A stretch of 36,422 bases of DNA from Pseudomonadota bacterium. GTDB lineage: Bacteria; Pseudomonadota; Gammaproteobacteria; Burkholderiales; Rhodocyclaceae. A program made the position numbers and the translations under genes. Location of the stretch: the NCBI GenBank assembly GCA_009778425.1, contig WRJU01000252.1, forward strand, positions 1 through 36,422, given 5' to 3'. Each line of letters opens with the position of its first letter. The stretch's first letter is position 1. Positions 14,993 to 22,698 of this stretch are shown one piece after another. The notes under the pieces are model-generated. The model worked only from the letters and a program-made list of their open reading frames with translations, searched no databases and was not told where the DNA came from.

Positions 14993-15244
14993 ATGAATAC
15001 GGAAATACAGTCTGAAATTGCCAAATCCAGCGTCAAAGTCGCGCCGCCCGTTGCCGTGTCTGCTTTCGACATCATCATTGGAAATATCGACAAGGTGGTA
15101 ATGGTGGTCACGCTGGCCTACACGCTGCTGATGCTTGTCCATCTTGTCTATAAATTTGCATGGGACATCATCGACCGCCGACGCCAGGAGCGTGTCCGGG
15201 CAGAGAGCAAGCGCACGGCAAGGGGGGGTGATGGCAACCCGTAG
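14993..15244 (+). CDS. Putative holin
   Basis: The 83-aa protein starts at ATG 14993, three bases after X. It has one clear membrane segment (VVMVVTLAYTLLMLVHLVYK, residues 37-56) followed by a basic C-terminal tail (DRRRQERVRAESKRTARGG). Position between X and the endolysin matches the P2 holin gene Y. With only one membrane segment it resembles class III holins more than P2 Y. The name rests on context and topology. Confidence 0.65.
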   Translation: MNTEIQSEIAKSSVKVAPPVAVSAFDIIIGNIDKVVMVVTLAYTLLMLVHLVYKFAWDIIDRRRQERVRAESKRTARGGDGNP

Positions 15245-15779
15245 CCTGTCCGAAAAGATCGTTTGGGGCGTTGCGGCGATCAGTGCCGCCGGGATCGCCT
15301 TTAGCCTCCAGTACGAGGGCGCTCCGCAGCCAGACGCGACCGAAGCAAGGGCGATTGTCCCGGTAAAAGGAGACCCGCCGACGCTCAATGTCGGCGGGCT
15401 TACGTACTACCCGAGCACGGGCAAGCGCGTACAACTTGGCGACCGTGTGCCGATTGGGCAGGCCGTCCTTGAATTCTCGCTGGCCACCAGCGAAAACGCG
15501 GCGTGTGTCCGCCGATCCTGCCCGGAGTGCGAAACGGCGCAGCCGCTTTTCGACCTGGCCGGGGACTTCGTGCACCAATTCGGATGCCAAAGGTGGAAGG
15601 AATCAAGCCTCCTTATGCTTGCCAGGGCTGGCCGCAATGTCGAGCACTGCGAGTTCTATCTCCGCTACCGCTTTGTCAGGACATTCGACTGCGCGACACC
15701 GGGCAACAAGGTTTGCGCGGGGGTCTGGACACGGGCACAGGCGCGCGCCGCGCTTTGCCACGCAGCGATCAAAAAATGA
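15231..15779 (+). CDS. Endolysin with signal-anchor (lysozyme-like)
   Basis: The 182-aa protein starts at ATG 15231, overlapping the holin end by 14 bases. Residues 8-27 (KIVWGVAAISAAGIAFSLQY) form a weakly hydrophobic Gly/Ala-rich segment typical of signal-anchor-release endolysins, followed directly by YEG, where lysozyme-type enzymes carry the catalytic Glu. The IVPVKGDPPTLNVGG stretch and the C-terminal RYRFVRTFDCATPGNKVCAG with VWTRAQARAALC fit a group of phage muramidases with several Cys. The middle is divergent, so activity is not certain. It would cut peptidoglycan after release from the membrane. Confidence 0.75.
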   Translation: MATRSLSEKIVWGVAAISAAGIAFSLQYEGAPQPDATEARAIVPVKGDPPTLNVGGLTYYPSTGKRVQLGDRVPIGQAVLEFSLATSENAACVRRSCPECETAQPLFDLAGDFVHQFGCQRWKESSLLMLARAGRNVEHCEFYLRYRFVRTFDCATPGNKVCAGVWTRAQARAALCHAAIKK

Positions 15780-16270
15780 CGTCATTAAAGGCTCTGATTA
15801 TTGCGATTGCCATTGCCATCACAGGGGCTTGTGGCGGCTGGCTTGCCAATGACTGGCGGCTTAACGGAAAAATCGCCCGCATCAATGAAGCGCATGCAGA
15901 TGCCTTGCGCATTTCCGCCGAAACCGCCATTGCAACGCAGCGGAAATGGGAAACCACCGCGAGCCAAGCCTTGGCGCGTGAGGCTGAAGCTATAAAACGG
16001 GGTAAGGAAAAAGATGACAAAATCCGCAAACTCACTTCTGGCCGCCTGTGCCTCAGCTCTGACATTGTGCGCATGCTCAACGAGCGCAGTGCCGCCCATG
16101 TGTCCGCAGCCACCGGCGAGCCTTCTCGCGCCGATGCCGGAACTTCCCCCGATCCCGATGACGGGCAGTGGGCTACGGATGCAGATGTTGCCATATGGGC
16201 AAGACACGCCCGCACCCAATACGACGCCTGCCGCAACAGGGTCAATGCCATGAGAAGTTTTTACGAATGA
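15776..16270 (+). CDS. Rz-like inner-membrane spanin
   Basis: The 164-aa protein starts at ATG 15776 overlapping the endolysin TGA. It has an N-terminal membrane anchor (LIIAIAIAITGACGGWLAND) and then a long periplasmic helix (INEAHADALRISAETAIATQ through REAEAIKRGKEKDDKIRKL). That is the plan of Rz-type i-spanins. A second gene for the lipoprotein partner lies inside it in another frame (16014-16253). Together they fuse inner and outer membranes in the last step of lysis. The C-terminus is longer than usual because it runs opposite the Rz1 frame. Confidence 0.82.
   Translation: MTSLKALIIAIAIAITGACGGWLANDWRLNGKIARINEAHADALRISAETAIATQRKWETTASQALAREAEAIKRGKEKDDKIRKLTSGRLCLSSDIVRMLNERSAAHVSAATGEPSRADAGTSPDPDDGQWATDADVAIWARHARTQYDACRNRVNAMRSFYE
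16014..16253 (+). CDS. Rz1-like outer-membrane spanin lipoprotein, nested in Rz
   Basis: The 79-aa frame lies wholly within the Rz gene. It begins MTKSANSLLAACASALTLCA, a signal peptide ending in a lipobox-like LCAC, so lipidation would fall on Cys21. The mature part is proline-rich (CPQPPASLLAPMPELPPIP), a hallmark of Rz1. The arrangement matches P2 LysB/LysC and lambda Rz/Rz1. Confidence 0.78.
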   Translation: MTKSANSLLAACASALTLCACSTSAVPPMCPQPPASLLAPMPELPPIPMTGSGLRMQMLPYGQDTPAPNTTPAATGSMP

Positions 16271-16881
16271 TTAAGCCCGAGTCGCTTCGTGCTGCGCTGT
16301 CCGCCGCATGCCCGGAACTCGCACGGAACCCCGAAATGCTATCCGTGCGCATCGAGCGCGGGGAAGTCCATAGCACCATGCACGGCGGGCTGTCATTCGA
16401 GTATCAATACGATCTGGTCGTTCTGGTCATGGACTACGCAGGGCATGCCGACATGCTTTTTCTGCCCATTGTCGCGTGGCTTCAGGAAGAACAGCCGGAC
16501 ATCCTACTGAACCCCGACAGGCGGCAGGATTTTGCGTTCGAGGTCGACGTGCTCGATGCCGGGAAGTGCGACATCGAGATACACCTTGCCAAACTCACCG
16601 AGCGCGTGGTCGTGTCGCTCGCGCTTGCCACGCAGCCAGAGGCAGAACAGGGCGAAGGCTGCAGCGACGGTGGAGGCGGAGGGCATGGCGTGGAGTCCGA
16701 AATGATCCGCATCCCCATTCCGGAAGGTCTGACAGGCCCCGGCACGGTTGCCACCGTCCGGCATGTTGCCGAGCCGCCCGCTGCCCCGGAGCGGCAGATC
16801 GAGAGGTGGGAGTTCTGGATCGACAGCAAGCTCGTCCGCACATTCGACGCGCCGCCGTTTGACGGCCCATCTACACCGTGA
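16267..16881 (+). CDS. Tail completion protein R
   Basis: The 204-aa protein begins MIKPESLRAALSAACPELAR, followed by a gpR-like domain (HGGLSFEYQYDLVVLVMDYA, then FLPIVAWLQEEQPDILLNPD). It is longer than P2 gpR; the extra C-terminal 70 residues include a Gly-rich linker (residues 135-142) and a WEFWIDSKLVRTFD segment. gpR with gpS completes the tail top. Its stop overlaps the GTG of gene P. In P2, S follows directly; here P and a TA remnant intervene. Confidence 0.85.
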   Translation: MIKPESLRAALSAACPELARNPEMLSVRIERGEVHSTMHGGLSFEYQYDLVVLVMDYAGHADMLFLPIVAWLQEEQPDILLNPDRRQDFAFEVDVLDAGKCDIEIHLAKLTERVVVSLALATQPEAEQGEGCSDGGGGGHGVESEMIRIPIPEGLTGPGTVATVRHVAEPPAAPERQIERWEFWIDSKLVRTFDAPPFDGPSTP

Positions 16882-18665
16882 CCGAGATTGCCCCTCCCGC
16901 CCTGATCCCAAAAGAGGTGGATGACTACGAGCCGCGTTTCCGGGCGCGCACCCTGTACTGGCTCGGCTGGCGGCTGGCGGCCATCGCGGATTTTATCCAT
17001 GTGCCGTTCCCAACGGTCTCGTCATGGAAGCGACGCGACAAATGGGACGAAGCCTCACCTGTTGAGCGGGTGGAAAGCTCGCTCGAAGCGCGGCTTATCC
17101 AGCTTGTCATGAAGGATGGAAAGGAAGGCGGCGACTACAAGGAAATCGACCTGCTCGGGCGGCAACTGGAACGTGCCGCCCGGATCAGGAAGTACAGCGC
17201 GGGCGGAAACGAAGCCGACCTGAACCCGAAGGTTGCCAACCGCAACGCCGCCCCAAAAAAGAAGCCCATCAGAAACACGGTGAACGAGGAACAGGCCGCG
17301 CAGTTGAAACAGGCATTCATGGAGTCGCTTTTCGGCTATCAGAAGGCATGGCACGATGCGGGGCTGAAACACCGGGTGCGGAACATCCTCAAGTCCCGGC
17401 AGATCGGCGCGACGTGGTACTTCGCCCGTGAGGCGCTGATAGACGCCATCGAGACCGGGCGCAACCAGATATTTTTGAGCGCATCGAAAGCACAGGCGCA
17501 TGTGTTCAGGCAGTACATCGTCGCGTTCGCCGCCGATGCCGGGGTGGAACTGACCGGCTCGCCCATCATCCTTTCCGGCAACGGCGCGGCGCTCTATTTC
17601 CTTGCGACCAACGGAAAAACCGCGCAGAGCTACCACGGGAACCTGTACTTCGATGAGTATTTCTGGGTAGGGAAATTTACTGAGCTGCGCAAGGTTGCTT
17701 CCGGCATGGCGCTCCATAAAAAGTGGCGCTCGACCTACTTTTCAACGCCATCGAGCATCAACCATGAAGCCTATCCGTTCTGGAATGGCGACGCGTTCAA
17801 CCGGCGCAGGGCAAAGGACGCGCAGGCGATATTTGCCACATCCCATGAGGCCCTCGCGGAGGGCGCGGTCGGCCCTGACAAACACTGGCGGCAGATCGTC
17901 ACGGTGGAAGACGCCATTGCCGGGGGCTGCGGGCTTTTCGACCTTGATGACTTGAGGCTCGAATACGGCCCGGAGGAATACGCCAACCTACTGATGTGCC
18001 AGTTCGTCGACGACACGGCCAGCGTGTTCCCGATGGCGCTGCTGATGCGGGCGATGGTCGACAGTTGGGACGCCTGGGAGGATTACCGCCCCTTTGCGCT
18101 GCGCCCATTTGGGGAAAAGGATGTATGGGTCGGCTACGACCCCTCGTCGACCGGGGACAGCGCGGCCATGGTGATCGTCGCGCCGCCCGAGAAGCCAAAC
18201 GGCAAGTTCCGGCTGCTGGAGCGCGAGCAGTTCCGGGGGCTGGATTTCCAGTCACAGGCCCAGGCAATCCGGGGCGCATGCCTACGCTACCACGTCACGC
18301 ACATCGCCATCGACGCAACGGGGATGGGTCAAGGCGTGTTTGAACTGGTTCGCCAGTTTTTCCCAGGCGCCCGTGCCATCCATTACTCGATCGAAACAAA
18401 AACCGGGCTGGTTCTCAAAGGGCTGGACGTGTTCAACAAGGGGCGGGTCGAGTTCGATGCCGGATGGGCGGACATGGCGCAATCCTTCATGGCCATCAAG
18501 AAGGCTTCTACGGAATCCGGGCGGGCGATGACGTTCAAGGCGGACCGTTCCGCCGCAACCTCGCACGCCGACCTTGCCTGGGCAACGTTGCACGCCCTCT
18601 ACAACGAACCGCTGGCCGGTGCACGGGAAGGCGAGACGGGCGCAAGTTTCATGGAGTTTGCGTGA
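16878..18665 (+). CDS. Terminase large subunit (P2 P-like)
   Basis: The 595-aa protein, close to P2 gpP in size, starts at GTG 16878 inside the R stop. It has an N-terminal helix-turn-helix (LAAIADFIHVPFPTVSSWKR). The ATPase has a deviant Walker A at LKSRQIGAT (near residue 170) and a Walker B at LYFDEYFW (near 255). An RNase-H-like nuclease begins at WVGYDPSSTGDSAA (near 416). It packages DNA with gpM. In P2 this gene is divergent from O and next to Q; here it is co-oriented and 5 kb before the portal. Confidence 0.96.
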   Translation: MTEIAPPALIPKEVDDYEPRFRARTLYWLGWRLAAIADFIHVPFPTVSSWKRRDKWDEASPVERVESSLEARLIQLVMKDGKEGGDYKEIDLLGRQLERAARIRKYSAGGNEADLNPKVANRNAAPKKKPIRNTVNEEQAAQLKQAFMESLFGYQKAWHDAGLKHRVRNILKSRQIGATWYFAREALIDAIETGRNQIFLSASKAQAHVFRQYIVAFAADAGVELTGSPIILSGNGAALYFLATNGKTAQSYHGNLYFDEYFWVGKFTELRKVASGMALHKKWRSTYFSTPSSINHEAYPFWNGDAFNRRRAKDAQAIFATSHEALAEGAVGPDKHWRQIVTVEDAIAGGCGLFDLDDLRLEYGPEEYANLLMCQFVDDTASVFPMALLMRAMVDSWDAWEDYRPFALRPFGEKDVWVGYDPSSTGDSAAMVIVAPPEKPNGKFRLLEREQFRGLDFQSQAQAIRGACLRYHVTHIAIDATGMGQGVFELVRQFFPGARAIHYSIETKTGLVLKGLDVFNKGRVEFDAGWADMAQSFMAIKKASTESGRAMTFKADRSAATSHADLAWATLHALYNEPLAGAREGETGASFMEFA

Positions 18666-18669
18666 TGGG

Positions 18670-19059
18670 TCAGGCCGTTGTCATCGCTGTATCCGTGTGC
18701 AATTCCAACACCGTGGTTTCAGGCGTGGAAGGCGCGCGCGAAATAACCTTGAATGGCACGTTGGCGTCCATCACCGCCCTGGGGCGCAGAATGGCGACCT
18801 TCAGGAGCACTTCCGCTGCGCCGGAGGGGTTGCGGCGGCCTTGTTCCCACTCCTGCAATGTGCGTACAGATATTCCGAGCATTTCGGCAAACATGGACTG
18901 TGAGAGGCCAAGCCTGTGCCGCGCCTCGGAAGCCAGTGTACCTCCGGTGCGTTCGGTATCGACAAGGGTAACGCGGCCGATTTTTCCAGCCTTCCACTGT
19001 CGGATGGATTCCAATATCTCCAGCCCCAGTTCTTCACTGGTCATTTCACGTTCAGTCAT
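18670..19059 (-). CDS. XRE antitoxin of a broken RelE-type module
   Basis: The 129-aa protein on the minus strand has an N-terminal helix (SEELGLEILESIRQWKAGK) and an XRE helix-turn-helix (ARHRLGLSQSMFAEMLGISV with RTLQEWEQGRRNPSGAAE). This is the HigA2-like type that pairs with RelE/HigB2 toxins. The tail of about 25 residues after the DNA-binding domain looks unrelated and may come from a joint with other DNA. The start codon overlaps the end of the toxin frame. The antitoxin is intact although its toxin is interrupted. The module lies between virion genes P and S, on the opposite strand. Confidence 0.8.
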   Translation of the reverse strand: MTEREMTSEELGLEILESIRQWKAGKIGRVTLVDTERTGGTLASEARHRLGLSQSMFAEMLGISVRTLQEWEQGRRNPSGAAEVLLKVAILRPRAVMDANVPFKVISRAPSTPETTVLELHTDTAMTTA

Positions 19060-19366
19060 TTTGCAATTCCTCCACGATAGCTTTCAGGATGTGCGCCGGG
19101 ATGTTTTCTTGTACCGCTTTCGCGTAAATCGTCAACAACAGTATTTCCCCGTGAGCGAGCCTGTTGAAGTAAATCACCCGCACCCCGCAGCTTTTCCCCG
19201 TACCGCTGCGTTTCCATCACACTTTCCTGCAGCCGCCAGCGCCGGGCACTACGTCGCCAGCGAAAGGATTGACAGCCAACCACGCGCAGAATTCGCCGTG
19301 CTCGTCTTCAGACCAGATTCCTTTGGCCTTTGCGGAAAAAAGCGGGCTTTCAGAAATTGTGTACAT
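19052..19366 (-). pseudogene. RelE/HigB2-type toxin interrupted by an in-frame TGA
   Basis: The minus-strand frame from ATG 19364-19366 encodes MYTISESPLFSAKAKGIW, then FAGDVVPGAGGCRKV, then TGA (19217-19219) as codon 50. It continues in the same frame with WKRSGTGKSCGVRVIYFNRL and ends EELQND at 19052. This is the full length (104 codons) of the RelE/HigB2 family, in which the position after RKV is normally Arg. A single CGA-to-TGA change explains the break. The promoter (TACAAT at 19373-19378 plus-strand coordinates) and operator are still present, so the loss looks recent. Confidence 0.8.
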
Positions 19367-19372
19367 GGTTTG

Positions 19373-19391
19373 ATTGTACGTCAAAGACGTA
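19373..19391 (-). promoter_or_regulatory. Promoter and operator of the broken RelE/XRE module
   Basis: On the minus strand TACAAT is followed by six bases and then the toxin ATG. The dyad TACGTC-AAA-GACGTA (19377-19391) overlaps the -10 box. The layout is the same as at the intact TA loci of this prophage. Confidence 0.55.
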
Positions 19392-19413
19392 TAACCGCAA
19401 GAGGAAAAATAAG

Positions 19414-20082
19414 ATGAGTGCGGATACCCACATCGAAGGCGTGACAGAAGTCAATATGGCGCTCGACGGCCTGATTGCCGCGCTGTCCCCGGCAGGGCGG
19501 CGAAAACTCGGACTGAAGCTCGGTTTTTTCGCTCGCCGAATAAACATAAAGCGCATCGCTGCCGGTGTTTCGCCGGACGGTACGCCATTTGTACCAAAGA
19601 AAGTGCAGAAGCAAGAGGCAGAGAAGCGCAGAACGTTCCTCTATAAAAAGAAAGGGAGCGATCAGGAAAAATACTACGATGTCACAAGCATCGGACATGA
19701 CGGTAAAGTATTTACTGGATGGAGCAACACGTCAGGTGGGATTCGGACGTTTGTAAAAAAGAAGGTCAGAACAATCTCGATGACGCCAGGCGGAAAGAAA
19801 AACAGGAAGCCAAAATTCAGAAAGCTGTTCCAGAAACTCCGCGTTGCGAAAAACCTGCGCTTCACCGTGACGAAAGATGCCGTGACATTGACGTTTTCGC
19901 CAGAAGAAAAGGCGCGCATAGCCGCCGTCCATCACTTTGGGCTACGCGACAAGGTTTCGACAAAAAGAAAAAACAGCCCGACGTATACCTACCCGAAACG
20001 CCCGCTACTCGGGTTTTCCAGTAAAGATATGGACGCGATAAAAGACCTGATCTATGAGCACGTTGAAAAGGAATTCGGCTGA
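19414..20082 (+). CDS. Tail completion protein S (phage virion morphogenesis)
   Basis: The 222-aa protein starts at ATG 19414 with AGAGG upstream. LDGLIAALSPAGRRKLGLKL at the N-terminus and the central ARRINIKRIAAGVSPDGTPF with VPKK are typical of the P2 gpS family, and the C-terminal RIAAVHHFGLRDKV matches too. It is longer, richer in Lys and AT-richer than its neighbours, suggesting a separate origin. With gpR it finishes the tail for joining to the head. Confidence 0.85.
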   Translation: MSADTHIEGVTEVNMALDGLIAALSPAGRRKLGLKLGFFARRINIKRIAAGVSPDGTPFVPKKVQKQEAEKRRTFLYKKKGSDQEKYYDVTSIGHDGKVFTGWSNTSGGIRTFVKKKVRTISMTPGGKKNRKPKFRKLFQKLRVAKNLRFTVTKDAVTLTFSPEEKARIAAVHHFGLRDKVSTKRKNSPTYTYPKRPLLGFSSKDMDAIKDLIYEHVEKEFG

Positions 20083-20230
20083 TGTTGTGTAGCGTGAAAA
20101 ATTGCTCAGCGCCTAGATAATCCGGTCTTTCGACACCCGCGCCTGTTATTCTCAGGCAGCTTCACATTCCGCCAGCGTGGGGAGGAATGCAATACCCAAC
20201 TAGTGCCGATTCGTTCTTTTCAGTACAAAA

Positions 20231-20247
20231 GTGTGTATAATACACAC
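20231..20247 (+). promoter_or_regulatory. HicAB promoter-operator
   Basis: GTGTGTATAATACACAC is a perfect inverted repeat with 8-bp arms that contains a consensus TATAAT (20236-20241). The HicA ATG begins eight bases after the -10 box, so the transcript should be leaderless. The -35 region is poor, so activity may depend on other signals. 20083-20230 holds no gene. Confidence 0.6.
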
Positions 20248-20248
20248 C

Positions 20249-20443
20249 ATGAAAAGCGCTGAACTCATCAAACTTCTTGAACAGGCAGGATGGAAACTCA
20301 TCAACACGCGCGGGTCGCATCATATTTTCCGCCATGCGCAGCGTCCGGGGCATGTCAGTGTCCCCCACCCACGCAAGGATTTGGGTGTTGGCTTGTTGAA
20401 GAAGTTGATGAAGCAAGCAGGAATAGAGGAGCCAAAGCCATGA
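20249..20443 (+). CDS. hicA: HicA toxin
   Basis: The 64-aa protein is a canonical HicA mRNA interferase of the double-stranded RNA-binding fold: MKSAELIKLLEQAGWKLINT, then RGSHHIFRH, which carries the conserved catalytic His, then HPRKDLGVGLLKKLMKQAGI. It overlaps hicB by four bases (ATGA). The start at 20249 is chosen over the in-frame ATG at 20231 because it begins at the family N-terminus. Confidence 0.92.
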   Translation: MKSAELIKLLEQAGWKLINTRGSHHIFRHAQRPGHVSVPHPRKDLGVGLLKKLMKQAGIEEPKP

Positions 20444-20832
20444 GATACCCCATAGCAATTGAACCAGGCGACGAGACGCACAGCTTCGGCGTTGTCGTCC
20501 CAGACTTGCCTGGGTGCTTTTCTGCTGCTGATAGTGGCGTAGACGAAGCCATTGAAAACGCGAAAGAGGCTATCTCATTGTGGATAGAATCCGCGCTGGA
20601 AGAAGGCGAAAACATCCCTGCCCCCTCCAAAATAGAAGCATTGCGACAGAATCCGGAATTCTCTGGGTGGGTGTGGGCCATCGCCGAAGTTGACCCGGCC
20701 ATGCTGGATGATCGTGTCGAGCGCGTGAATATCACTCTCCCGAGGCGGGTACTGGTACGGCTTGACGATCACGCCCGAGCGAGCGGGCAGACACGCTCCG
20801 GGTACATCGCGCACTTGGCCATCATGGCCTGA
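20440..20832 (+). CDS. hicB: HicB antitoxin
   Basis: The 130-aa protein has the HicB core (YPIAIEPGDETHSFGVVVPD, then LPGCFSAADSGVDEAIENAK) and a ribbon-helix-helix C-terminus (VERVNITLPRRVLVRLDDHA). It binds HicA and represses the operon, probably at 20231-20247. The pair sits between tail genes S and V, within the late region, on its own promoter. Confidence 0.92.
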   Translation: MRYPIAIEPGDETHSFGVVVPDLPGCFSAADSGVDEAIENAKEAISLWIESALEEGENIPAPSKIEALRQNPEFSGWVWAIAEVDPAMLDDRVERVNITLPRRVLVRLDDHARASGQTRSGYIAHLAIMA

Positions 20833-21008
20833 CGGCTGCTGATTTAGCTTACCTTACCAACCGTAACCCGGAAAAATGGGAGTTTAAAGCGGATAGATGG
20901 CTGCCATCACCCAAGAAGATACGCGGGCAGCTTACGGAGAACACCGGCTGGCAGACGCGCGTCAACGACGTGATGAAGGAGTGGGTCGCGCGGCATGCGG
21001 GCGCGTGA
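20829..21008 (+). pseudogene. Remnant ending in a BrnA-like antitoxin C-terminus
   Basis: An open frame without start codon reads LTAADLAYLTNRNPEKWEFK and ends TENTGWQTRVNDVMKEWVAR with HAGA before TGA at 21006-21008. The GWQTRVNDVMKEWV part resembles the C-terminal DNA-binding end of BrnA antitoxins. The preceding part I do not recognise. No BrnT toxin is nearby. It is probably debris from an earlier TA insertion at the same spot as HicAB. Confidence 0.35.
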
Positions 21009-21055
21009 GGGGCGGCGTCGTTGTCTGGACTCCACACGGAATAGCCCAATGCTGA

Positions 21056-21080
21056 TGTTGTCATTCCGTGCGGCACAACA
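21056..21080 (+). promoter_or_regulatory. Ogr-type late promoter site before V
   Basis: TGTTGT (21056-21061) and ACAACA (21075-21080) are 13 bp apart, identical in layout to the site at 3072. A transcript starting 55 bp from its centre would begin near 21123, just downstream of the ATG at 21116 that has a ribosome site, and two bases before the next in-frame ATG at 21125. Confidence 0.65.
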
Positions 21081-21115
21081 TCCGGCTCTCGCGCTCGCGT
21101 GGAAAACAGGAAACC

Positions 21116-21802
21116 ATGCGTGGCATGAGTGCCGACCTTTCCCCCGATCAAAACCGCCGCATCGAAAGCATGATCCGCTTCGGCACTGTCACCGCCGTGG
21201 ACTGCGCGCAAAAACCGCCAATGTGCCGCGCAAAGTCTGGCGGGCTGGCGACTGATTGGCTCAAGTGGGTCACGCCACGCGCCGGGAATGTGCGGGAATG
21301 GTCGCCGCCCTCGGTCGGTGAGGAGTGCCTCATCTTCTCGCCCTCTGGCGAAACCGGAGCCGGGGCAATCCTCACCGGGTTTTTCAACGCAGCACACGAG
21401 GCGCCGGAAGAGGACGCCAAGGTCACAGCCCGCCATTGGGATGACGGCGCGGTCGAGCGGTATGACCAAGGGGCGCATGAATACCTGCTGCACCTGCCAG
21501 CGGGGAAGCTCACGCTGCGGGTCGGCGGCTCGACGCTGGAGATTACGGAAAGCGCCATCATGCTGAAATCCGACAGCATCACGGTCATTGCCCCGCCGAT
21601 CACGCTGCAAGGCAACGTGGTGATCCTGGGCGGCCTGACAGGGCAGCCGGGTGCGGGCGGCGAAGGCGGGAGCGCCATCTTCCGGGGGCGCATCGACGCG
21701 GACGTGGACGTGACCGGCGCAGGCGTCTCGCTCAAGGGGCATACCCATTCAGGCGTCCAGGCAGGCGGCGGGAATACCGGTAAGCCGGTAGGCGGGGGCT
21801 AA
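21116..21802 (+). CDS. Baseplate spike protein (P2 V-like)
   Basis: The 228-aa protein shows the gpV plan. An OB-fold N-terminus (MIRFGTVTAVDCAQKPPMCR, then TDWLKWVTPRAGNVREWSPP and SVGEECLIFSPSGE) is followed by a repetitive beta-rich region and ends with GHTHSGVQAGGGNTGKPVGG, where the HTH pattern is the iron-binding spike tip. It pierces the outer membrane. The start at 21116 has AGGA at 21108-21111; ATG 21125 is the alternative if the Ogr promoter drives the gene directly. Confidence 0.92.
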   Translation: MRGMSADLSPDQNRRIESMIRFGTVTAVDCAQKPPMCRAKSGGLATDWLKWVTPRAGNVREWSPPSVGEECLIFSPSGETGAGAILTGFFNAAHEAPEEDAKVTARHWDDGAVERYDQGAHEYLLHLPAGKLTLRVGGSTLEITESAIMLKSDSITVIAPPITLQGNVVILGGLTGQPGAGGEGGSAIFRGRIDADVDVTGAGVSLKGHTHSGVQAGGGNTGKPVGGG

Positions 21803-21804
21803 AG

Positions 21805-22143
21805 ATGTGGCGCGGAATGAATGCGGAAACCGGGCGCTCGATTACCGAGCTTGACCACATTCGCCAGAGCATCCGAAAAATCCTTACGACGCCGACTGGA
21901 ACAAGGGTGATGCGCCGGGATTTCGGTTCACGGCTGCCCGACCTGGTCGACATGCCCATGACACCCGCGAACAGGCTACGCGTCATTGCCGCGACGGCGG
22001 AAGCCATCATGCGGTGGGAGCCGCGCATTCGCGTTTCTCAGGTCACGCTGTCCGCCGAAGTCGCAGCCATGACGGTAACGCTTTCCGGCACGCTTAAGCG
22101 CGGTGGGGATGCGGAAATCAGCGTGGCACTGGGGAGGGGGTAG
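21805..22143 (+). CDS. Baseplate protein W (gp25-like)
   Basis: The 112-aa protein contains the GPW/gp25 signature (DHIRQSIRKILTTPTGTRVM, then RRDFGSRLPDLVDMP). It is part of the baseplate wedge, where it contacts the sheath. It follows V by two bases, as in P2. J and I, which normally come next, are 15 kb upstream. Confidence 0.94.
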   Translation: MWRGMNAETGRSITELDHIRQSIRKILTTPTGTRVMRRDFGSRLPDLVDMPMTPANRLRVIAATAEAIMRWEPRIRVSQVTLSAEVAAMTVTLSGTLKRGGDAEISVALGRG

Positions 22144-22146
22144 GCG

Positions 22147-22698
22147 ATGGGCATGATGTGCCTCGGTCAATTCGTTTTTGAACTCAAGAGCGCCCCCTAT
22201 CAGAGCTTGCAACGCCAAATGGGCTGGCGGCATCCGTCGAATGCTCGCGTTGGCTTGCGTCCGGCGCGGCAGTTCATTGGCCCAGACGACGAATCCATCA
22301 CCGTTTCTGGCGTACTGCTTCCCGAACTGGCGGGCAATTTCCTCTCGCTCGACGAACTGCGCGACATGGCCGATGACGGGGAGGCTTATGTGCTGGTCGA
22401 CGGGCGCGGGCAACTCTATGGGCGATGGGTAATTGAAAGCCTCGACGAGACGCAGACGGTGTTTTTCCGGGACGGCGTGCCGCGCAAGATCGAATTCTCG
22501 CTCGCCCTGAAGCGCGTTGACGACGGCGATAGCGACCTGCTCGATGAAGAAACGGAAACCGCCCGCCGCCTGGTTGTGGAAAAAGACGGCAAACCAAAAG
22601 AGGATGCCAAGGCCGGGGACGAAGAAACCGTCGAGGAAGAAACGGCCTATTCCGATGACGGGGCTTATTCCGGCAGGCCGGTGACGGGGATGTTCTGA
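22147..22698 (+). CDS. Tail protein U (P2 U-like)
   Basis: The 183-aa protein has the gpU family pattern: MCLGQFVFELKSAPYQSLQR, then MGWRHPSNARVGLRPARQFI, then ITVSGVLLPELAGNFLSLDE. The last 45 residues are acidic (EDAKAGDEETVEEETAYSDD) and extend beyond the P2 protein. The stop overlaps the ATG of D. Confidence 0.92.
   Translation: MGMMCLGQFVFELKSAPYQSLQRQMGWRHPSNARVGLRPARQFIGPDDESITVSGVLLPELAGNFLSLDELRDMADDGEAYVLVDGRGQLYGRWVIESLDETQTVFFRDGVPRKIEFSLALKRVDDGDSDLLDEETETARRLVVEKDGKPKEDAKAGDEETVEEETAYSDDGAYSGRPVTGMF

Noticed and set aside
16014..16253. Whether the nested frame in Rz is a shadow
   Set aside because: The doubt was rejected. A signal peptide, lipobox-like LCAC and proline-rich body are specific to Rz1, so it was kept as a gene.
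18464..19417. Plus-strand 317-codon frame through the XRE/RelE region
   Set aside because: It is antisense to the antitoxin and the broken toxin, both with strong family signatures, and has no ribosome site.
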